A stretch of 19,256 bases of DNA from Gymnopilus junonius (GCA_015501075.1 JADNYJ010000597.1:1-19256), one strand, 5' to 3'. Positions 1-11,167 are shown, counted from the stretch's first letter. The notes: a model not told the origin generated them from the letters alone. A program made the numbers and translations.

Positions 1-1
1 A

Positions 2-1347
2 GATGTGAAGAAGGACGTCGGATCTGATTCTGACATGGAATTGGGTGCGAAGGAGAGTACAGTTGTATGGTGGGATTTAAGGAGTGGTAGGGAAAGTCGA
101 GGCCAGGTTAAATTTGTTTTCGAGCCTCTTGATCTGGGTTCCAAGGGAAAGGGTCGAACCGTGATCAGTGCAGAGTAAGATATTTTTCCATTTCTTGTGA
201 TAACTTGCTTATCCCTCGAACTTTTTGCTTTTCAAGCTGGCTCGCCCAAGGCGAAATATCAACCTGCTCATCCTCCGAAGTCGTTCTGCCACGTTCTCTG
301 TACCTCTCACACCAATTTTCATTCCACACTCTCGGGGAAGACTATCACGCACTCATCAGGAGGTATCAGTTCGACATTAATGGCGACAAGATCGAAGTGA
401 GGAAGGAAGTCGAAGTTGTCTCTGCTTTTTCGCCGAGCTCAGCTGGCGCTGGTGTCGGCCTTCCTGGTGGGGGCGCAGACGCCTTCATGCAAGACTTTGA
501 TGCGCAACCTCACCACCGTCATGCTCGACGCATCTCTTCCTCATTTGATGAGCCCATCGCGTCTGCTATCTCGGGTTCACTCCAGGTTGACTCTGCGAAC
601 TTGCCCCTGATACTTCCCATGTACCCTAACGGCGTCCCTGGATCGGCTACCGGACCGGCTTTCGCCTTCCCTCACAAGGTGCTGAGGAATGCGATCCCGA
701 TTGGGAAGGGTATTGGCAGGAATGTGAACGTCGTTGGGGAGGGCATTGGGCGAATTGTTAGTGCTGGTGTGGGCAGGAGGGGGCGCGAGAGGGAAAGAGA
801 TAGAGAAGGAGGGTTTAGTTTGAATGATGAACATGGGGAGTTGCATGTTCCCTTGGAGTTTGACGAGGAGGATGAGGACTTTATCGTCCAAGGTGGTACC
901 AGTCAGAGCGGGGTGAACGTCCCTGGTTCTTCTGGTCCTCTTGCGGCGACCTCTGAAAGCTCGCGAGATACGTCTCTTGTTACGCCCGGCAATTCCTCGG
1001 TTGCTCACTCCCTGATGATGGATGCGGACGTGGTGGGACGGGTGGATGAAGAAATCTGGGGCGATGATCTTGCTTCTGTTACTCCCCATCCTTCGACCTC
1101 TGCTTCTGCTGTGGTAAGACATCGACATGAGGGGTCTCTCGAAGATGATTCCGACTTTGTACGTGGTTGGGACAAACAGGATCGGCTGGCGGTTGAGGAG
1201 CAGGAGGGGTATGATGATCTCGGTATAGTGGGTGTTGGAGGCAGAGTTCAAGTGAAGGAGGAGAAGTTACAGCGTGACGTACAGAGCGAAGCTGAGAGGG
1301 ATAAGGACAAGGAAAGGAAGCGGAAGAGTAAGACGAGGAAGAGGTGA
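2..1347 (+). CDS. 3' end of a gene of unknown function, with a charged low-complexity C-terminal tail (partial)
   Basis: The 5' end lies outside the window. Exon 2..174 is open and ends at a GTAAGA donor; intron 175..236 (62 nt) ends in TTTTCAAG; the last exon runs 237..1347 to TGA. Joining them keeps the frame, giving about 57 plus 370 residues. The first part, with a segment reading VVWWDLRSGRE, could be the edge of a beta-propeller (WD40-like) blade, but one such segment is weak evidence. The rest is rich in Gly, Ser and Pro, with a glycine-valine-rich patch, an acidic run (EFDEEDEDF) and a very basic end (KDKERKRKSKTRKR) that resembles a nuclear localisation signal. I infer a nuclear or scaffold role at most. 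I do not recognise the family. AATAAA-like motifs follow at about 1462. Confidence 0.72.
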
Positions 1348-1859
1348 TGGACTGCTCATTTTTATTTAATTAAACAACCCAACGACACAACTACTTTCGA
1401 CGCAACTTCGCAATGCAATAACGAATCGCATGGATTTTTCGGGCGGTATATATACAACGTAAATAAATAAATCAGCCAGTACTTTGGATGTATGTACTAC
1501 TAGATCATAATTGTAAAGAAATGAAAGTAAAAAGAGGCGTCGTTTATTTTCCAAGGTCAAATACAGGAAAGGTTGCCTTACCTTACTGCGTGTTAGCGTC
1601 TGCAAGGCATAACCAGGCTGCGTCTCAGACATGAATGCAATGGGAGTTGTGTCCAGACACCTGGCCGCCCTTCGCCTTCTAAGAATCCCTCATGCAAAGT
1701 CTATCTAAATCACCACTCAAAAAAAAGTTGATCTAAACAAAGATTAGGAACAGTTGTAAGCAATGTAGTGGTTGATATCCTGACGAAACTTTAAAATTTG
1801 GATTACGAACACGGTATGACGTCCAGAAATTATTCTATCTATTCATGTCAATAATTTGC
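1348..1859. other. Intergenic region between two convergent 3' ends
   Basis: About 510 bp of AT-rich sequence between the stop of the first gene and the stop of the minus-strand acetyltransferase. Tandem AATAAA motifs at 1462-1470 could serve polyadenylation of the plus-strand gene. An 88-codon open frame on the minus strand (1366-1632) has no recognisable features and I do not regard it as a gene. Confidence 0.6.
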
Positions 1860-2884
1860 TCAAATCACATCTTTTCGAAGGACCCAGATGGGACACGATC
1901 CCTTCGGGGCTTCTACTTTCGGTATGTGCCCAACTACCGTATATCCTAATTTTTCGTACCATTTAACCTGTTCAATGAAGAAAAAATATTATAGGATGGC
2001 CATTGGAAGCAAAAATCTCTCACATTACTATCCTTCGTCGTGCAGAGACAGAATATTGCGCCCTTATCCGTGACCTATATTTCATCCGTTACAATGAGAA
2101 GTAATCATTGGTCTCCTTGACTTACCCTCTGAAAGATGTCCTTCGCGAGTGCTGTTCCTATTCCTTGATTTTGATAAGCCAGATCGGTGGCAGCGAGGTA
2201 GCAAACCCAATTATCAAGCTCGCTCTAATTTTATATCGACATTCGCAATCAGCAATAGCAACATGGCCAACGCAAGGCTTACCCTCGGTCCCAAAGAGCT
2301 GCTGAAAAATTGGTCGATCACTTTAGGGAACTATCTGAATTTAGAACGTAGTGCAGTGAGCTCATTACCTTGAACTCACGGTGGTCGACACAAATTCCTT
2401 GGTTGCGGGATCCAATTTTGATTGCCAGTCATAGAGTCCTTGTTGGCGCTGTTCCTCACTATTAAGCTTGAGCAGCCGTCTCCGAGTACAGACGTAATAA
2501 AAACTCACGTGGCGTTCAGAGCCTTTCCCGGAGGGAACCAAACGGTAAGAGATACGATAACGCGGGTATCATCTAGGACAGCGATGTACACTTCTCCATC
2601 TAGACATGCTGCTGCTATTTCTGCCCGAAAATAAGCGAACAAATGTTCACGGTTTTGCCCATTGATCATAAGAATGCTATCATCTAATAATCAATTTCAG
2701 TTTTAAATGCTCCAAGGAGTGAAATAATATATTTTACGATCACGAAAGGCTTCGACGCAGATATTGGCCATCCTGTCAATGTCGTCGTCGTCTGGCAAAA
2801 TTCTATTGACCTCTTTACCGTGCGGAATACACATGTAAACATACCATTTGAATTTTCAAGGCGGAGAATGGAGTAGGAGACCAT
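1860..2884 (-). CDS. GNAT-family N-acetyltransferase, eight exons
   Basis: GNAT enzymes transfer an acetyl group from acetyl-CoA to an amine; the acceptor here is unknown and the protein is probably cytosolic. Model, minus strand: exons 2884-2845, 2791-2738, 2683-2509, 2458-2380, 2330-2283, 2218-2126, 2074-2024 and 1967-1860. All seven introns are GT..AG (49-64 nt), total 648 nt, 215 aa, a usual GNAT length. The N-terminus MVSYSILRLEN is followed by an acidic DDDDID segment. Residues around 58-85 form beta strands 2-3 (GEVYIAVLDD, then VWFPPGK). The acetyl-CoA motif A is Q-N-Q-G-I-G at about 148-153, and motif B is WYEKLGY at about 183-189. An in-frame ATG 11 codons upstream (2917) is possible; 2884 is preferred because MVSY.I.RLEN is how I expect such proteins to begin. 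Seen: reading frame and motifs. Inferred: exon borders. It diverges from the hydrolase gene to its right. Confidence 0.88.
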
Positions 2885-3070
2885 GATCGTTGGTGATGTA
2901 GATATGATCTCCACCATTTATTTGTATGTCAAATGAGGAGTAGTCCGGCATTGTGCATAAAACATGTCGTGAGAAAATCATCTACCCCCCCATTATATCC
3001 CTCAGCGCACAGACGGTACTAATCCACGGCTTGATGTTTAGCATCAGAATGCACCAACTAGGAATATATA

Positions 3071-3115
3071 GTCAACATTCTTTGCTTCACGTAGATTGGA
3101 TACTGATGACCATTG
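3071..3115 (+). repeat. Imperfect direct repeat, copy 1
   Basis: Begins GTCAACATTCTTTGCTTCAC. It matches 3556-3599 at about 36 of 44 positions by eye; all eight differences I count are transitions. Confidence 0.6.
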
Positions 3116-3555
3116 TAACTGAGGGGGTTATGGATGCAACACGTTTACCACAGTCCACGTGATGGCAACTGTTGTTTCCGTGACTCTTGTCACCGGTCAC
3201 CTTGTTACTGCCTCCTCCAACCTTCTCCAGTTTTCAATTTCAAGCTCAAATCGAGCTTTCCTGCCTGGTACACTTACCGTGGCAAATGCTCTTGGTACTG
3301 CTACCAATGCTCTAATTAGTACACCGACGGTCTCTCCTGACTGTGCCCCTTTCCCACACACTCTTTGTCCATCTGAGTCTGAGAAAGAAACCCACCGCTA
3401 TTCTTACCAAGTACAACAGACGTAATATAGACGGTGTATAGGTCTCTTCTCTGCCTACGGCCTGTCGATCTAAAATTGGGACACCCAATAGTAGATTCTT
3501 TACTTTCCTCTCCTGAAACCTCGGGCGGTTGGTCAGTGGTCAAACTGTACATAGA

Positions 3556-3599
3556 GTCAGCATTCTTTGCTTCGCATAGGTTGAATACTGACAGCCATT
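3556..3599 (+). repeat. Imperfect direct repeat, copy 2
   Basis: Begins GTCAGCATTCTTTGCTTCGC. It ends 84 bp before the hydrolase start codon. Both copies are followed about 46 bp later by an ATGGCA, which hints that a longer upstream segment was duplicated. Confidence 0.6.
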
Positions 3600-3683
3600 T
3601 GATCAGACACCTGGCACTTCTGGAAGAAGGACGCACCCAGAATCATGGCACTTCCCCACTAGCCCCTCACCCTATCAACCACT

Positions 3684-4779
3684 ATGGCTTGTCCAGACTG
3701 CATCTCAGGTGACTTGCTCAATGGCGAACCTGCAGGAAGCATTCGTGCTGACTTCCAAGGTGCCTATTTTGCACCCGGGCCAGGAGGAGATGATGATCCC
3801 TCCAAACGCACTGTGCTTCTTCTAACGGATGCATTTGGATTGCCGTTAAAGAACTGCAAGATCATGGCAGACGAGTTCTCGAAAATCTTGAAATGTGACG
3901 TGTGGATTCCCGATTACTTTAACGGTATTATGCATTTTCGAAAATTTACTGCATATGGCCATCAACTGACTGATACGCCATAGGAAAGTCTCTATTCCCC
4001 CTTAATGCTCTTAACGTACCAACGAAAGCCTTTTATAAACGGTCGACATGGGACTGGATCCGATTCTTTGCTATCGCGATTACTAGAATACCTGCCTTTA
4101 TCAGCAATAGGCCTACGGTTGTTGATAAACGTTTGGAATCGGTGAGCATTAGTTGGTCTCCGTATGAAACAGTGTCTAACGAATCCACAGTTAATTGCCT
4201 TGTTAAGAGAAAAGAAGAAATACGAGAAGATTGGAGCGGTCGGGTCAGTGTGTAACCTTTTTATTCCTTAACACGTGCGTTACAATACCACTTGATTGAC
4301 CTTTAGGTATTGCTTCGGCGGTTCCGCCTGTGTTCGTATTGGAGGCACGGATCTCGTCAACAGCATCGTCATTGCTCATCCTGGAAAATTCACTCTCGAT
4401 CAAGTGAAGGCCATAAAGGTGCCTGCTGCTTGGGTTTGCGCTGAAGGTTAGTCAGACATATGAATCCATGATATAATTGGCCTTGCCTGAAGTTTCAAAA
4501 CCAGACGATATGTTCTTCTCTAATACTCTCCGTAACCAATCTGAAGCTGTGTTCAAAGAAAAGGAAGGGAAGGATAATTTCGTTGAATACGAATTCACAG
4601 AATACAAAGGTTGTGTCCTATTACATATCTGCCCAGCTTTCATTATCTTATCCTCGATAGGGACTGGCCACGGCTTTGCCTCTAGGCCCACACTTGAACT
4701 GCGGGAAATCAAGGCAGCTTATGAAGGTGCCTTTGCGCAAACGGTTGACTGGTTCAATAAGACCTTGGCCATCCAATAG
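3684..4779 (+). CDS. Dienelactone hydrolase family protein, six exons
   Basis: Alpha/beta-hydrolase of the dienelactone hydrolase family, whose founding member opens the lactone ring of dienelactones in aromatic degradation; the fungal substrates are mostly unknown and the protein is probably cytosolic. Exons 3684-3924, 3984-4141, 4191-4243, 4307-4446, 4505-4609 and 4661-4779; five GT..AG introns of 49-63 nt; 816 nt in frame, 271 aa, full family length. The start MACPDC and the early segments GAYFAPGP and LLTDAFGLPLKN fit fungal members. The nucleophile elbow is GYCFGGS with Cys153. The Asp of the triad is in AEDDMFF (198 or 199) and the His is in GTGHGFASRP (His236). The C-terminus is WFNKTLAIQ. 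The triad is Cys-Asp-His as in this family, not Ser-based, and all three residues are present, so the enzyme should be active. It diverges from the acetyltransferase and converges on the membrane-protein gene. Confidence 0.93.
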
Positions 4780-5154
4780 CGAAACGTAGTATATCATTGA
4801 TGCCCAAGTGTAAAAAGACAATATATTGCGCTTCTAACGATACATAACTGTGTGGTGAGTAGTATTCCTCTCGATATGGCCCACCACGTATGGAGGGTAG
4901 TCGCAAATCCTTTCCTTAATGGTGCGTGATAATTACATATCAAACAGGGTTTTTAAGCGTGGCTCATGTTAGAGAGGATGAATCTTTACTGATGACTTCG
5001 AAATGAATTTAGAAGGACTTCATCTACGACGTCCGAAATCTATGTACCAGCCTACAGATATGTATACTTGGAGTATTATTTCTTGCAGGTCTAACTTTCT
5101 ATTATAATAGTCCTTTATTTTCCGGCATTAATTGGGGCTGTGAAGTCGGTAAGT
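4780..5154. other. Intergenic region between convergent 3' ends
   Basis: 375 bp, AT-rich, between the stop codons of the hydrolase and the DUF6534 gene. I see no gene, repeat or clear terminator. Confidence 0.6.
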
Positions 5155-6713
5155 CTAGGGGAGGCATTTGATAACATAATTATTCACCTTCGGAGGTAAA
5201 GTAGGAGGATATGAATCCGTTTCAGAGGAACTGGACGGCTGAGAGACTTGTAATGGTATCTGTCGAGCATGAGCACAATTGGGTTTTCTAAATGCCAGGC
5301 GGGATCGCACCGAAAGTACTGGAGGAACAGTCGCGAAGTCAAGGTCTGGGCTTAATGCTCTAGATCTTCTGGAACTGCGTCTCAATGGACGAGCATTCAA
5401 CCTGTCACGGGAAGGGGAAGTTAGCGCACTACGGAGGCCCTTCAGGATCAACTTACGCCGCTAGCGCCGAGTTGGAATAAACTAGTTGGCAGAATTTTAG
5501 AATACATGAGAATTAGAAGGTCGGTTGAACAAACTTTTGGCCAGAATTATGTAAAGGGCAAACCAGACCACTAAGTCGGAATCGTAAGAATCACTGAATG
5601 CCTCTTCGAAATAATGTCATACAATTTCTCATCGCCTGAAACTAGGAGACTAACGGTTAAAATAAGTGATTATGAGCCAAAGAGGGGTGCTCACGCAGAT
5701 AATGACCGCTAGTGAAGTCAAGCTAGATCAAGGGTGTTATTAATGGGTCAGGCTGATAAAGGTGACAATCTGACAGACCTCGTCAGCAGCCCTGTTTCTA
5801 AAAGAAGGAAGAATATTAGCTGCAGAATAGACAGGGTCTTCCAAAGATTGTTACGTAGAGAAAACCAGATCAGACGATTCAGCGTCTGCGCCGTGCTAGT
5901 TTTGAAAACAGATTAGCCAAAGCTTTACGAGGAAGAGCTTGACTTACGATCTCAAATTAGTAGGTGACGCAAGCCTTCTGAGATAAGAAAGCATGGACAC
6001 GGCGATGATTATATCCGTCGCAGCTCCCAAAGCTAATGCCGAGGTAATAAGCCAGTTGAAGCGGGCGATAAAAACAACCCAATTGGGTGTCCTGTGAACA
6101 TCTATAACGCTTTCTACAGACATGGCCATTGCCGCCAGGAAACGTAGAACAGCGAGCCCGAAGCATGCTACACCGATAGATAACTTCTTCGAAAGGCGTT
6201 GTATCCGATGAGAAAAGAAACACTAGGTTAATGATGATCAGGTACTTTTATAGAGTACTTCGTTGTCAAGGAACCGAATATACCTGCACCAGAAATGTAA
6301 TCAGAGTTTCATTCGCGACATTGGCGGACAGTGAGTAAGAGTTAATCTCAGCCCTATTCCATCGAGTGACGGTGTCATAGTAGATGGTGTGCGCAGCTGT
6401 AAACGAGTGGAACATTTCTAACGTCCTATAAGGGATCAAGCATCGAGTCCATAGCACCGAAATTAGGCATTTGCGTACAAGAGGATTATGACCTACAATC
6501 TGTAGAATTGGAGCATGTACACTTGCAAGCACAATAAACGCGTACCATGACTTTTATGGGTCTCTCATCTGGTGTTGACCTGCGAAAAAAAGTGTACCCC
6601 TGGGATAGCGAGACTCCCAGAAGAACCAGGCTCAGGAAAGTCGCAATTTCGACAGCGCCCAGGTTGGCATCAGTTTCTACGTCCAAGGCCTGCCTTGCAG
6701 CTAGCATACCCAT
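5155..6713 (-). CDS. DUF6534-type integral membrane protein, nine exons
   Basis: Multi-pass membrane protein of a family common in agaricomycetes; function unknown. Model, minus strand: exons 6713-6523, 6425-6284, 6222-5948, 5895-5855, 5797-5779, 5708-5695, 5603-5535, 5481-5457 and 5401-5155, total 1023 nt, 340 aa. Hydrophobic segments lie near residues 19-40, 52-75, 128-148 and 160-193, the last reading WLITSALALGAATDIIIAV. The family's closing block is clear: TGLLT, then VVWFALYIILAK, then YSNSALAALNAR, followed by a polar Ser/Arg/Pro-rich tail of about 80 residues that is probably cytoplasmic. Exons 5 and 6 (19 and 14 nt) are the weak point. They keep the frame but replace an expected hydrophobic segment with polar residues, whereas a one-base shift would give AVIICV. 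The region 5600-5790 may be mis-modelled or carry a small indel. Start chosen as the first ATG before the first hydrophobic segment. Confidence 0.82.
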
Positions 6714-8307
6714 TGCTGGGATGCAGCAGCTGGACTGGTCGTTGTAGTGGTGGTTTGGATTCAGATAGGGTTGTCACACGCTACGAGAATCTCTTCGTGG
6801 AAGGAAGATGGGAATAAGAGCCTATTCATATCCTGTGAGCATGCTGTCGGAGTCGCTTCGGGAAAAATGCCAAATGCCATCTTGCGCTGATGTTGGACAG
6901 TTGGATTGAGAGGTTTGTATCTACCTTTAGAATTCGTCCTTCGCTCGTAAGTCGGATGTCGTCGATAATCGACGAAGCCAAGGTACCTCCTTTCCGGGAA
7001 GGGTTATAACTTGCTCAATCATCAGATCTCTTGAATTTTACGGAGAAGCGTACTAGCTTGAGGGCTAAAAATTCCCAAAAATTGGTCAAAAAAGCAACTC
7101 ACTGGTGTTATTTGGATACCTCGTGCCGGAGTCCAGATACCAATCTTTAAGGTATTTTAAAGTCAGGACTCGTCCAACTTTAAATTTTCAGTTTCAACCT
7201 TTGCATGTCACTTTGATCGGGAGGGGAAAAAAGCATCAAAGATGATGCTGATCGAAGTAAGGATCTTATTTAAGTGGCTATGCGGCAGGTACAACAAGGG
7301 AGCTGGGTTGAAAGCGCTTTCCCAAATCGAAAAGTAGTCAGAAACCAGATTGAGGAAAGAGACGAACTGCGTGCCTACGGAAAGCGATGGGCGCGAGCTA
7401 AGGAGAGAAAGGGCAAAGCCACGAGTAAGCTTTGAAAGTAATCATGGGTTGGAAGAAGCGTGTAGCCATAGACCCGCGGCTCTGAATGTAACTTTTCATT
7501 CTTCGCGACATCAATTTAGTTCAAGCTTTCGTTCAACTTGTCATTATACTAAGTAGGACACAGATTTGACACAGCTCCTTAGTTTCAAAAACTGGGTGAA
7601 AAAATCAAGTGGTGAGAAGGTGTACAATTCCTTTTCCCTGCTTTTTTTCCCTCCAGAACGGGCCAGCAGCATCCACCTTCGTAAGACTAAGGCACGAGAA
7701 ATATTTACCAGATATTGAGAAAGGATATGATATAAGTATACGGTGCCTTATTAATATTAGTAAACTGCACAGTTTTGGCCAAAAAGATTTACACTGGTTC
7801 TTCACTACTATACAGTACTTCTTATAACCAGAGCTTAAATACACCGGTGTGGCAGTGCCATCTGACACGTAGTCGATTAGATTAGATACATTCCCATCAG
7901 TGGCTGTGCACGTTCTGTGTGCCAGCGCGTCCCGCACTCTGAATATCATTCCATTAAATTACCACAATTTAGCAGCGGACTTCCTCCACCAACTTGATTT
8001 CTATTATGTGGTCGCTCAGGAGCATGGTGTACTTACGTTCATAGTAGGGAAACGACGCCGCTCTACGTCACTCGCTCAACGTCTCAAGCTCCGAGGAATT
8101 TCGACCAAATGCCAAGTTCCCAAGGCTCCAAACGGCAACAGGCACTCCTTACTATTAGTAAGCAGATGCCGTTCTGTCGTAGAATATACTCCTCGAAGAG
8201 CTGACATATATGCGCAGCAGGTCATCTGAGCAGCTTATATGAACGTGAGTAGTATGGTCATCCTGTTGATAACATTTAAATCTACTGAGATGTATCCGGA
8301 GGGATGA
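6714..8307. other. Unresolved stretch upstream of the DUF6534 gene
   Basis: No gene model could be supported. A 17-bp dyad, TCGTCGATAATCGACGA, lies at 6959-6975, about 250 bp upstream of the membrane-protein start. A short basic plus-strand frame at 7280-7435 (51 codons, containing RWARAKERKGK) looks protein-like but is too short to claim. On the minus strand near 8080-8140 a segment reads VAVWSLGNLAFGRNSSELET, which could be an exon scrap. Open frames at 7605-7949 (minus) and 7900-8229 (plus) overlap each other and show no family features. Confidence 0.45.
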
Positions 8308-8967
8308 TTAAGAAATTGCCTCTGGTTCATGTGCAGACAAGATAAAAATAGAGGGCAGAGTTACCGACCGCGACGGGGCGATACAACGCGGGCACCGAGT
8401 CCACTCCTCACATGGCAAGCGCAAATAGCTCGTCATTGAGCACACTAGAATCCGCGAGGTGTAGGTATCTGCGCTTGTGAGACTTCCGAACCTTCTACCG
8501 ACACGACGGTTTACATGACCACACTCCTTTTCAGGTGCCGGGCCGACCTCAATCAGTACTAACAGACCTGGCGGGTAGGTAGCCATTGCGTCCTTTTCTT
8601 CCACATTTCTGATGACAAATAACCTTAGTGAGATCTGAAGGGCAGCTTTAGAGAAGCCATGCATGGATGGAATGTAACAAAATGTGTTGTTCATTGGGCA
8701 TCGCGCCATAGAGTTGGGAGCTCCCATAGTCGAGATAAGAAGGGAAATAAGCCGACACAGAGCCGACTGTACGATCAGAGAAGCTTGCGGAGCATACGCG
8801 TTCCCGGGTGGACCATCTCTTACATTGTTGACAACAGTATTGTAAGCCCCCGCTGCTCGGTCAAGTGAAGCCAATGATGCGCTTGACGTCGTGGTTTGAC
8901 AGCAATCTAAGGTAATTGTTATCCTCTTTTTGCAGCACCATATACCAATTTGATCACCCGTACACAT
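8308..8967 (-). CDS. Uncharacterised open reading frame or large exon
   Basis: A 219-codon uninterrupted minus-strand frame with ATG at 8967. In DNA of this composition such length is unlikely by chance (about (61/64)^219 per start), so part of it is probably, or was recently, coding. I recognise no family. The middle reads like alternating helices: SLIVQSALCRLISLLIS, then KAALQISLRLFVIRN, then GLLVLIEVG. That could fit a helical-repeat or membrane protein, but this is only an impression. A GTAAGA donor-like site inside (about 8823) and protein-like segments in another frame (for example VLQKEDNNYLRLLSNHDV near 8870-8920) suggest a spliced gene that I could not assemble. Confidence is low. 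Confidence 0.3.
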   Translation of the reverse strand: MCTGDQIGIWCCKKRITITLDCCQTTTSSASLASLDRAAGAYNTVVNNVRDGPPGNAYAPQASLIVQSALCRLISLLISTMGAPNSMARCPMNNTFCYIPSMHGFSKAALQISLRLFVIRNVEEKDAMATYPPGLLVLIEVGPAPEKECGHVNRRVGRRFGSLTSADTYTSRILVCSMTSYLRLPCEEWTRCPRCIAPSRSVTLPSIFILSAHEPEAIS

Positions 8968-11159
8968 GGTCTGCTAAGAATAACAGCTAAATAGGAGAAT
9001 TGAACCGAACCAACTTTATTCCCGCCAATGGACAAAGAACCCGGTGGAGGCGCATCAATCCCCCAGAAGAGTTAAGGGTGTGAAATCTTGGCGAGATAAA
9101 AAAGTTGCACAGCATACACTCAGAAAGTCTAATCAGTTAGTAACAGAAAATAATATGGACTGCGAACCTATCCTAAGCGTTATGTTTGATAAGACGTCGA
9201 GTACAAGCCTGCATACTTAGTCTGGAAGGGATTTGACGAAAGGCTAGACGTAAGGATGTTACATTGAATCGGTTTTAGCAACACTTTCCAATGGAACGAA
9301 ATTTCAAGATGCGCTGAATGCGGATAAAATCGTCCACGAACATAATTTTAGATAGATCAATGAGGAGTACAGCAAAAGCACAACCAATCGGAACAGGGTA
9401 TCGGAACACTGATGACAGCCGGAATAGGAAAGGAATCCTTGCTGTGTAGTCAGTGGAAGACGCAAGCGAAGTTAGTCGGCCCACTGGCTTACATGAGTGC
9501 TCACTCCGAGCAGGTTATTTTTCCCTAGAGGCCAAGCCTTATGTAACGCCTTGCGAAGCCATTCTAGAGAAACCGATCAACGGCAATGAACTCAATGTGG
9601 GAATGACGAACGGAAGGTCTGGAAAACGCTGGGCCTAGAAAGGGGTATCGACTAGCTATACGTTTGCCGTGTTTGCATCCCGATTCCAGACGGTCTTCTT
9701 CCATAGGTCTAGTGTTGTGGCATGTTAAAAAATCTATTTCTCGGACGCAAGTCGTTCCGAGGGCTGCAATAAATACTACAATGAATATTCTGCGTCCCGG
9801 TGATTAGCATAATGTCCACGGAATCTGGGGATGTTTTTGACTGGTTGTCGTACGTTGCGGTAGATATCTCAGCTGGGGAACATGTAGTAAAACATAAACA
9901 ACGTGTTGTCATTTAGGATTTCCCTTGCCTTTCTCTCAGCTGGCCCTTTGAGTATACCTATGTAACAGCCCGACAACGTCATCACACAGATACTAACCAA
10001 TTCCTGGCGGACTGTATGCTTAAAACTGTACGGGTAATATAATGACTGTACAAAATCGTAAGACTAATGGAGTTGACAGTGACAGCAGCGATTTAAAATC
10101 GAGATGGCGACGATGGAGCAGTATGGATGTGATTCATAATAACTTGGCTTAAAATGGTTAGCGGTTAGCTGATTGTCCCTGTCGTTCAGGAACGAGAACG
10201 CCATGGAACAAGTTGCATGGTGCACGTTAGACAGTCTATTCGAACCTCTTTGTCTTGGTTTGAAGTCGTGGTACCATATCCAGAGTGCGAATGTCATGCC
10301 AGAGATGATCGATGATGATGGTCATCGATTATTGGGTAAGTGGCGAGGTTCGGGAGTCAAGACCGTTGTAAACTTAGCATCAATAACATCGCTTCGCGGT
10401 ATCTCCCCCGAGATGCTGCAAGACCTTCCTTTCTCCACGATGCACCTGCAAATGGGAAATATCCAAAATAAGACATCCAGTTGAGCGATGACAGAAACTT
10501 GACGTTATAAGACTCGTGATCCTGACAGAGATAAAGTTGCGCAGCGTACCGAGGCAGATTAGCCTCGAGGCCAAGGTGAGGTACTAGGCAGCGATGCGAG
10601 GAAGGTTTCAAGCGGACCAGGCAGCCAGAGCGTAAAGATGGCACGGGAAAGATGGAGTGGGAGGATTACCTGCCGAATGGAAATACTCAATGGTTTCTGG
10701 TCAGGCAATTGATGTCAAGAAGTGTGCGTAAAGGAAGGAAATTTAATAGGCTCAGAAGGTAAATTAAGCGTGAGCCAATTCGGATCCAAGTCTGGGCCCG
10801 ACTGTGCGCAAAGATTCGCACTGTCATTAGACAGAGAGATTAGTTCGACTTCTAGCTGTGTACCGCAGGATCGGTTATAAGTAGTTTCTCGCAGTATCAG
10901 ATCGGCTCGGCGCTCACTTTCAGACAAATGCGAGAAATAGAAGCCGGGACCATATCTCATAATATGAGATGGATCATGCGCCTTGTTTACGCCTAGCCAA
11001 TGGAGATGAGACAGCTGGAATGCCAGCAAGGAACCAGACACGCCCATTGATGAAGCGGTGAAAGATGAAAGATGCGAGTCTTGTGGCTATTATCTTTTCA
11101 GTTTGAAAAGGACATGCTATACGGACCCACAGCCACCTTACCTAGTCAACTATAGGAAG
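8968..11159. other. Unresolved gene-poor stretch
   Basis: Open frames exist on both strands (for example 9275-9484 minus, 10173-10484 plus, 10357-10644 minus, 10715-11047 minus) but none could be joined into a recognisable protein. Protein-like scraps include SIISGMTFALWIWYHDFKPR (minus, near 10260-10320), ERKAREILNDNTLFMFYYMF (minus, near 9870-9940) and YFGYFPFAGASWRKEGLAAS (minus, near 10400-10470). They may be exons of a fast-evolving gene or remains of a dead one. A 17-bp dyad, ATCTCAT-AAT-ATGAGAT, sits at 10954-10970. Confidence 0.4.
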
Positions 11160-11167
11160 ACCATAAC
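11160..11167 (+). repeat. Left target-site duplication of the hAT-like element
   Basis: ACCATAAC, identical to 11913-11920 on the other side of the element. Confidence 0.85.

Larger units (their letters stand above)
2885..3683. promoter_or_regulatory. Divergent upstream region shared by the acetyltransferase and hydrolase genes
   Basis: About 800 bp between the two divergent start codons, so it should hold both promoters. I see no clear TATA box. The last 40 bases before the hydrolase ATG are C-rich, as expected of a fungal leader. An imperfect 44-45 bp duplication is present (3071-3115 and 3556-3599). Open frames here (3159-3425 plus, 3316-3636 minus) show no protein features. Confidence 0.5.

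Noticed and set aside
10357..10644. Minus-strand segment YFPFAGASWRKEGL, similar in shape to a fungal cytochrome P450 region.
   Set aside because: No haem-binding loop or other P450 hallmark could be found on that strand.
10580..10770. A plus-strand frame containing RKDGTGKMEWEDYLP, reminiscent of a motif in fungal fatty-acid dioxygenases (Ppo type).
   Set aside because: No other part of such an enzyme can be found on the plus strand to either side, and the similarity is only a few residues.
10715..11047. A 110-codon minus-strand frame with LSHLHWLG, resembling a laccase copper motif.
   Set aside because: The copper-site HWHG pattern is not present, and no other laccase motif occurs nearby.
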